Under the pieces are notes generated by a model that saw only the letters and a list, made by a program, of their open reading frames with translations, did no database searches and was not told the origin of the DNA. From JBDTYT01 sp040005555 (GTDB taxonomy: Bacteria > Actinomycetota > UBA4738 > HRBIN12), in the NCBI GenBank assembly GCA_040005555.1, contig JBDTYT010000063.1:1-10351 (forward strand): a stretch of 10,351 nt of DNA, written 5' to 3'. The position numbers and the translations under genes are program-made. Numbering within the stretch: position 1 is the first letter of the stretch; the number at the start of each line of letters is the position of its first letter. This document shows, piece after piece, positions 1 to 5,322 of the stretch.

Positions 1-1709
1 TGCTCCTCGCCGTCTTCCCCACGGGCCGAGTCCCATCGCGACGTTGGCGGTGGTACCCGACGGCGCTCTGCGCGGCGTTCGCCGTCGCCGTCATCGGCAC
101 GGTCGTGAAGGTGGGCTCGGTCGACATCAACCCCGGGGTCAAGCCGCCGAACCCGACGGGGATCCCCTCGATCGAGGGCGTCGTCCGTAGGATCCTCGCG
201 GTCGACGGATTCGCGGTACTGGCGCTCAGCTTGCTGTCCGTCGTGATCGTGATCGTGCGATTCCGCGGTTCGCGCGGAGAGGAACGGCAGCAGGTCCGCT
301 GGCTGGCGTCGGTCGCAGGCCTCTCGCTCGTCGCGTTCATCGTGGCCGTCGCGACCTCGATCCCGCTCGGACCGAACCAGACCACGTTCGTCAACGACGC
401 CGCGTGGACTGTCTTCCTGAGCTGTATCGGGCTGGGATTGCCCGCCGCGATCGCGATCGCGCTGCTCCGCTATCGCCTGTGGGATCTGGACGTGGTGGTC
501 CGCAAGACCGTCGTCGGCGCGATCGTCGTGGTCCTCATCACGTCGCTGGCGCTCGCGGCGCTCGCCTTCCTCGGGGCCGCGGTGGTCGGCCCGATCGCGG
601 ATTCGCCGGAGATCACGCTGATCGCCGGGATGATCGTCGGTCTCTCGTTCTGGCCGCTCCGACGGGTGGCCAGGCGTATCTCTGATCGCGTCGTATACGG
701 AGGGCGCGCGACCCCGTACGAGGTGCTCACCGAGTTCTCGGATCGCATGTCCGAGACTTATTCGACCGACGACGTGCTGCCGCGCATGGCTGCGATCGTC
801 GCCGACGGCACCCGGGCCGAGCGCGTCGGCATCTGGCTGCTCGTCGGTGGCGAGATGCAGCCCGCCGCATCCTGGCCCCCGGAGTCGACGGACGAGGCAG
901 CACCCGCGACCGCGCTCGGCGAGGGGAGCTTCGAGGTCCGGCACCAAGGGGAGCTGCTCGGAGCCATCACGGTGTCGGTGCCCGCCGCGGACCCGATGAA
1001 CCCGTCGAAGGAGAAGCTCATCCGCGACCTCGCCTCGCAGGCCGGGTTGGTGCTGCGAAACGTCCGGCTGATCGAGGAGCTCCGCGCGTCGAGACGCCGG
1101 ATCGTCACCACACAGGATCTCCGGGCGAAGACGCTCGAGCGCAACATCCACGACGGTGCCCAGCAACAGCTCGTCGCGTTGGCGGTCAAGCTCCGGCTGG
1201 CCGAGGGGATCGCGCGCAAGGACCCGGAGCGCACCGCGTCGATGCTCTCGGATCTTCAATCCGAAGCAAACGATGCGCTCGAGAACCTGCGCGACCTCGC
1301 CCGCGGCATCTACCCTCCGCTGCTGGCCGACAAGGGACTGTCCGCTGCGCTGGAGGCGCAGGCGCGCAAGTCACCGGTCCCGGTCGACGTACGAGCCGAC
1401 GGCGTGGATCGATACCTGCCGGAGGTCGAGTCCGCGATCTACTTCTGCACGCTGGAAGCCCTCCAGAACATCGCGAAGTACGCCGGGGCCTCGCTCGCAT
1501 CCGTCGAGCTCTCGCAGGAGGACGGACATCTGACCTTCCGGGTCTCCGACGACGGGCGTGGCTTCGACGCGACAACCAGGAGTTACGGCACCGGTCTCCA
1601 GGGCATGGCCGACCGGCTCGACTCGATCGGTGGGACGTTGGAAGTGAACAGCAGCCCGGGCGGCGGAACCACGATCGTCGGCCGGGTTCCGGCGACCGTG
1701 CGCGATTGA
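1..1709 (+). CDS. Membrane sensor histidine kinase, HPK7/NarX-like (5' partial)
   Basis: A two-component sensor kinase that should autophosphorylate on histidine and pass phosphate to a response regulator. The reading frame (codons from base 3) is open to the left edge, so the N-terminus is missing. The upstream codons read LLAVFPTGRVPSRRW, typical of the membrane part of such actinobacterial kinases. A GTG at 105 is therefore probably internal. Counting from it (534 residues), hydrophobic segments lie near 30-52, 67-89, 100-122, 136-163 and 168-185. A GAF-like region covers about 205-320. The HisKA_3 H-box has ERNIHDGAQQQLVAL with the phospho-acceptor His349. The HATPase part shows the N-box EALQNIAKYA (Asn455), DDGRGF (482-487) and GTGLQGM (495-501). 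The N-box has Tyr where the usual form has His. Its stop is 10 bases from that of the convergent response regulator, a possible partner. The signal sensed cannot be read from the sequence. Confidence 0.93.
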   Translation, partial: LLAVFPTGRVPSRRWRWYPTALCAAFAVAVIGTVVKVGSVDINPGVKPPNPTGIPSIEGVVRRILAVDGFAVLALSLLSVVIVIVRFRGSRGEERQQVRWLASVAGLSLVAFIVAVATSIPLGPNQTTFVNDAAWTVFLSCIGLGLPAAIAIALLRYRLWDLDVVVRKTVVGAIVVVLITSLALAALAFLGAAVVGPIADSPEITLIAGMIVGLSFWPLRRVARRISDRVVYGGRATPYEVLTEFSDRMSETYSTDDVLPRMAAIVADGTRAERVGIWLLVGGEMQPAASWPPESTDEAAPATALGEGSFEVRHQGELLGAITVSVPAADPMNPSKEKLIRDLASQAGLVLRNVRLIEELRASRRRIVTTQDLRAKTLERNIHDGAQQQLVALAVKLRLAEGIARKDPERTASMLSDLQSEANDALENLRDLARGIYPPLLADKGLSAALEAQARKSPVPVDVRADGVDRYLPEVESAIYFCTLEALQNIAKYAGASLASVELSQEDGHLTFRVSDDGRGFDATTRSYGTGLQGMADRLDSIGGTLEVNSSPGGGTTIVGRVPATVRD

Positions 1710-1719
1710 AACCGGTGGG

Positions 1720-2094
1720 TCAGCTCGGCTTCGCGGCGGCCCACGCCCCCTCGAGGCGGTCGGGCCCGAAGACGGCTTTCGGGATGTACGCGGCCGCTCC
1801 GCACTCCGCGGCCCTGGGCGCGTACTCCTCCTCTTCATAGGTAGAGAGGAGGAGGATCACGACACGATCGTTCGAGTCGCTCAGGATCTGGCGCGTGGCG
1901 TCGAGGCCGTTGATCCCGGGCAGGTTCACGTCCATCAGCACGAGGTCCGGTTGGAGCTCTTTGGCCTGAGCGACGGAGTCTTCGCCGGTCTCGGACTCGC
2001 CCACCACCTCGAAGCCCTCGGTCGCCTCCACCACCATGCGAGCCGCCATCCGGAACGGCTCTTGGTCATCGACGATGAGCACCCGAACGGTCAT
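1720..2094 (-). CDS. Single-domain (receiver-only) response regulator
   Basis: A 124-residue CheY-like receiver that should accept phosphate from a histidine kinase. It starts with an ATG at 2094, giving MTVRVLIVDDQEPFR. The frame is open further upstream to a GTG at 2160, but receiver homology begins at the ATG and a GGAGG lies 11 bases before it. All receiver landmarks are present: acidic pair Asp9/Asp10, phospho-acceptor Asp55 in LVLMDVNLPG, Thr85 in LLSTYEEEE and Lys106 in AAYIPKAVFGP. The sequence resembles NarL-type receivers, which normally carry a LuxR-type helix-turn-helix. Here the protein ends about 18 residues after the Lys, so no output domain exists. It follows holB on the same strand after 83 bases and converges with the HPK7 kinase. 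It probably acts by binding another protein. The family call is firm. Pairing with the neighbouring kinase is inference. Confidence 0.92.
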   Translation of the reverse strand: MTVRVLIVDDQEPFRMAARMVVEATEGFEVVGESETGEDSVAQAKELQPDLVLMDVNLPGINGLDATRQILSDSNDRVVILLLSTYEEEEYAPRAAECGAAAYIPKAVFGPDRLEGAWAAAKPS

Positions 2095-2105
2095 GCGCGT
2101 CTTGC

Positions 2106-2110
2106 CCTCC
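2106..2110 (-). promoter_or_regulatory. Ribosome binding site of the response regulator
   Basis: GGAGG reads on the minus strand within a GGGGTGGAGGG stretch, 11 bases before the ATG at 2094. It supports that ATG over the upstream GTG at 2160. I see no convincing promoter boxes or terminator hairpin in the 83 bases between holB and this gene, so it may also be transcribed by read-through from holB. Confidence 0.55.
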
Positions 2111-2177
2111 ACCCCAAATCTCTCACCTGCAGGCACGGACGACAGGGGTGCCAGCACCACTCTTCGCTCGGGCCACC

Positions 2178-3302
2178 TCAGGCGGCGAGCGGATCCCCGA
2201 GCCGCAGGAACGCCTGCTCGAGGACCAGCCGGGTATTGAGGTTGAGATCCTCGGCCAGCGCGGCCCGGGCGGCCTCGAGCGCCGCGAGTCCTGCGGCCGA
2301 CGCCGGGATGCCCGCTCGCTCGGTCGTGGGCAGATCGGGGTTGATGAGCAGACCCGCGTCCCCACCGACGGCGACGACGATGCGATCACGCAGCAGGGCC
2401 GAGGCGGCCATGAGCACCCAATCGACGTAGTCGCGCTCCGCGCGACGGACGCGGCGCTTGTGACGTTCTTCGAGACGCCGGATGGCGCCTCGGTAGGCGT
2501 CCTCGGGACGTCCGCGCTCATCGAGGAACGGGGCGAGCTCCTCGTCGAGCTGCTCCTTCAGCCCTTTCTTGTAGCGGTCCGCCGCCTCCAGCACAAGGTC
2601 GGCCGCCTGCAGGGCGCCGGCGGCACCCGACGCCGCGCGCCGCAGAGCTTCGAGGGCCACGTCGCGGAACGCGAGGCCGTCGGCGTTGGTTGCCAGTCGC
2701 CTCGCCCGGCCGAGGTTCCCGCCCGACAGCCGAGCGGCCAGCGCCGCCCGGGTGGGATCGATGTCCTCACCCACGAGCGTATCGACGACGAAGGACTCCG
2801 CCAGCGGTTGGAAGGTCACCACGTGGCAGCGCGAGAGCACGGTCTCGGGCAGCTCGTGGGGACGAGCCGACAGGAGCAGGATCACCGCGTCGGCCGGCGG
2901 CTCCTCGAGCACCTTGAGCAGCACGTCGGCGGCGGCGGGGTTCAGCCGGTCGGCCTCGCGGATCATGAAGATCTTGCGGCGCGGCTCGGGCGCTGTGCGG
3001 AACGCCGGATGCCAGATCTCGGCTCGGACCGTGTCGACGTGGATATCGCGGCCCTCGGGCTCAACGATGAACTCGTTCGGGTGCTTGTCATCCAGGGCGA
3101 GCCGGCAATCGCGGCAGTCCCCACAACCGCCGCGCTCGCAGAGCAAGGCGGCCGCGAACGCCCGAGCAGCCAGGCTCTTCCCGCCGCCCTCGGGACCGGC
3201 GAGCAGGTATGCGTGATGCGGGCGGGCGGCCGCCTGCATGAGGAACGACATCGCCTGGGCTTGCCCGGGGACGCGCTCGAGGACGGGAGATTCAGGAGCC
3301 AT
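2178..3302 (-). CDS. holB: DNA polymerase III delta' subunit (clamp loader)
   Basis: A 374-residue AAA+ protein, the delta' subunit of the clamp loader that places the beta sliding clamp on primed DNA. Visible motifs are a Walker A, GPEGGGKS (36-43); a zinc-binding set Cys55, Cys60, Cys63 and Cys66 (CERGGCGDCRDC); the core segment KIFMIREADRL (110-120); LLKVLEEPP (128-136); and the SRC motif Ser157-Arg158-Cys159, whose Arg is the trans-acting finger of the family. The C-terminal third is helical, basic and Ala/Arg-rich, as expected for the collar and linker region. The P-loop looks intact, unlike the degenerate one of E. coli delta'. The ATG at 3302 lies inside the end of the tmk fusion gene (11-base overlap, +1 frame), which suggests translational coupling. 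Pairing of tmk with holB is also classical in E. coli. The gamma/tau subunit is less likely because of the length and the family-typical N-terminal motifs. Confidence 0.92.
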   Translation of the reverse strand: MAPESPVLERVPGQAQAMSFLMQAAARPHHAYLLAGPEGGGKSLAARAFAAALLCERGGCGDCRDCRLALDDKHPNEFIVEPEGRDIHVDTVRAEIWHPAFRTAPEPRRKIFMIREADRLNPAAADVLLKVLEEPPADAVILLLSARPHELPETVLSRCHVVTFQPLAESFVVDTLVGEDIDPTRAALAARLSGGNLGRARRLATNADGLAFRDVALEALRRAASGAAGALQAADLVLEAADRYKKGLKEQLDEELAPFLDERGRPEDAYRGAIRRLEERHKRRVRRAERDYVDWVLMAASALLRDRIVVAVGGDAGLLINPDLPTTERAGIPASAAGLAALEAARAALAEDLNLNTRLVLEQAFLRLGDPLAA

Positions 3303-5322
3303 CGTCGTTGCCCTGGCGATCCTTCAACACGCGCTGGAGCGATGTGACGACCTGCTCGTGCACCTTCTCCGGCGTGTCGTCGGCGTCGATCACGACGAAC
3401 CGCTCGGGATGCTCCTCGGCGATCTTCAGGTAGGCATCGGACACCTTCGAGTGGAAGTCGCCCGTCTCGACCTCGATACGGTCGGGCTCCTCGAGCGAGC
3501 GCATCAACCCCGCCTCGGGCTCGATGTGCAGCAACACGACCATGTCGGGGAACAGACCCTGCGTGGCCCATACGTTCAGGGTGAGGACGTCTTGCTCACC
3601 GACCCCCCGCCCCCATCCTTGGTACGCGAGCGACGAGTCGATGTATCGGTCGCAGATCACGACCTTGCCCGCAGCGAGGGCCGGCCGGATGACCGTCGAC
3701 ACGAGCTGCGTGCGGGCGGCGGCGAAGATGAGCGTCTCGGCCCGAGGTTGAACGGTGCCCGTATCGTGATCGAGCAAGATCTGCCGCAGCTTCTCGCCGA
3801 GGTCGGTCCCGCCCGGTTCACGGGTGACGAGGACGTCGACCCCTTCGTGCTCGAGCCATTCCTTGGCCAGACGGATCTGCGTACCCTTGCCGGATCCCTC
3901 CACGCCCTCGAAGGCGATGAACACGCCGTTCGTCGGCGCGCGCTTCAGCTTCGGAACCAACGCGAGCGGCTCCGGCTTGCTGAGTCGATAGTGCGACAGC
4001 CCTCGGCGAGTGACCACGCCGGCCGCGACGACCGCGAGACCGGCCGCCCACAGAGCGACCCGGGTACCCGACAGATCAAGGCGCTGCCCTCCGACGAAGA
4101 ACCCATGCTTATTGCCCACGATACCCGCAAGCACCGGGAAGATCGCCAGCGAGAGGAACAGCCCTAAGCGCGAGAGCACCGCGAGGGCACCGAACGTCCG
4201 TCCGCGGAACTCGTCGTCGACGTTCTCCTGCAACAAGACGTAGCCGTTCACCCAGGTGGCTCCGCAGAACATCCCGAGGATCACGGTCACGATGACGGCG
4301 AAGGAGAGGTTCGGCATCGCGGCGAGCACGAAGAGCGTGCCGGCGGCCGAGGTCATCGAGAGCACGAACACCTGCTCTCGCTCCATCACCTGTACGACCT
4401 TGCTCGAGCCCACCATCCCGACGGCCATCCCGATCCCGAACGACGTCTGTAGCACGCCCCACCCCGCCGTGCCCGCGTGCAAGGTGTCTTTCGCGAAGAT
4501 CGGTCCGAGCGCCAGCACCGCCCCGACCGCGGAGAAGGCGACGACGATCCCGAGCGTCATCGCGGACGCGAGCGAGCTCTCGCGCAGGAAGCGGATGCCC
4601 TGGGCGATGTCCTTGCCGATGCGCGAGAGCCCGAGCCGCTCGATGCGATGCGATGCGGGGGGCGGGAAGGCGATCCGGCTGAGCATGAAGGCGGAGAACA
4701 GGAACGTGCTGCCGTCCAGCCAGAGCGCGAGCGATTCCGGGTGCGTGCCCAGGTAAGGAACCCGAGCGGACAGGCCGCTCGCAACCCCGGCGAGCACGGC
4801 GAAGATCGCGCCGCCGAGCGGCAACGTACCGTACGTCCCGATGAGGCCGAGCGAGTTGGCGTTCGCGAGCTGGCGCCTCGGCACGAGGTTCGGCAGGCTC
4901 GCGTCGCGCGCGGGCGTCCAGAACAGGGACATCGACTCGATCACGAACGACAGGACGTACAGGGACCACAGCGAGGCGACGAAGGGCACGAGTGCGTAGA
5001 GGGCTGCTCGCGATAGATCCGCGATGATCATGATGCGTTTCCGGTTGACGCGATCGGCGAGGGCACCGGCGACCGGCCCGAACAACACCGAGGGCAACAT
5101 CCGAGCGACCATCACGCCCGCGACCGCATAGGCGCCGGCGTTGCCCCCTCCCCCCAGACGGAGCGCGAGGATGGCCACCGCGCTGAAGCCGATCCAGTCG
5201 CCGAGCGAGGAAACGGTCTGGGCTGCGAGCAGCTTCGAGAACTTCGGGTGGCTGAACAGATCCTTGAAGGTGGCGGCCTTCGTGCCCCGGAGCGCCGCGA
5301 CCTCCTCGGCGATGCTGGCCAA
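3292..5322 (-). CDS. tmk: MFS transporter–thymidylate kinase fusion protein
   Basis: A continuous 676-residue reading frame joins two proteins. Residues 25-438 are a major facilitator of the MFS_3/EntS-like type with about twelve hydrophobic segments. It begins FSKLLAAQTVSSLGDWIGF and carries the loop motif GALADRVNRKR (86-96) and FWTPARDASLPNLVP. A linker (439-464) leads to a full-length thymidylate kinase (465-676), which phosphorylates dTMP to dTDP. The kinase shows P-loop GVEGSGKG (473-480), REPGGT (501-506), CDRYIDSS with Asp558-Arg559-Tyr560, and a lid with PDRIEVE (about 607-619). The P-loop ends GKGTQ rather than the usual GKST, as in adenylate kinases. The kinase should face the cytoplasm, tethered to the membrane. 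The TTG start follows the topA stop directly with a strong Shine-Dalgarno. Similar fusions are known from Streptomyces. The transported substrate is unknown. No separate tmk is visible here. Confidence 0.93.
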   Translation of the reverse strand: MASIAEEVAALRGTKAATFKDLFSHPKFSKLLAAQTVSSLGDWIGFSAVAILALRLGGGGNAGAYAVAGVMVARMLPSVLFGPVAGALADRVNRKRIMIIADLSRAALYALVPFVASLWSLYVLSFVIESMSLFWTPARDASLPNLVPRRQLANANSLGLIGTYGTLPLGGAIFAVLAGVASGLSARVPYLGTHPESLALWLDGSTFLFSAFMLSRIAFPPPASHRIERLGLSRIGKDIAQGIRFLRESSLASAMTLGIVVAFSAVGAVLALGPIFAKDTLHAGTAGWGVLQTSFGIGMAVGMVGSSKVVQVMEREQVFVLSMTSAAGTLFVLAAMPNLSFAVIVTVILGMFCGATWVNGYVLLQENVDDEFRGRTFGALAVLSRLGLFLSLAIFPVLAGIVGNKHGFFVGGQRLDLSGTRVALWAAGLAVVAAGVVTRRGLSHYRLSKPEPLALVPKLKRAPTNGVFIAFEGVEGSGKGTQIRLAKEWLEHEGVDVLVTREPGGTDLGEKLRQILLDHDTGTVQPRAETLIFAAARTQLVSTVIRPALAAGKVVICDRYIDSSLAYQGWGRGVGEQDVLTLNVWATQGLFPDMVVLLHIEPEAGLMRSLEEPDRIEVETGDFHSKVSDAYLKIAEEHPERFVVIDADDTPEKVHEQVVTSLQRVLKDRQGNDDGS

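Noticed and set aside
447..460. 14-base palindrome GCGATCGCGATCGC in the kinase gene
   Set aside because: It encodes an Ala-Ile-Ala-Ile membrane stretch. GCGATC repeats are frequent in such GC-rich coding DNA and it is a single instance.
1825..1854. 10-bp inverted repeat CTCCTCCTCT / AGAGGAGGAG inside the response regulator
   Set aside because: It arises from a Leu run (CTC codons) and a Glu run (GAG codons) that happen to be complementary, flanking Ser-Thr-Tyr at a normal receiver position.
2148..4167. Plus-strand open frames antisense to holB and to the thymidylate kinase domain (2148-3347 and 3238-4167)
   Set aside because: They are low-complexity shadows of well-identified genes and show no start signals or domains.
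4641..4655. Three tandem CGATG units in the MFS part
   Set aside because: The repeat is short and in coding sequence, with no frame effect and no similar copies elsewhere.
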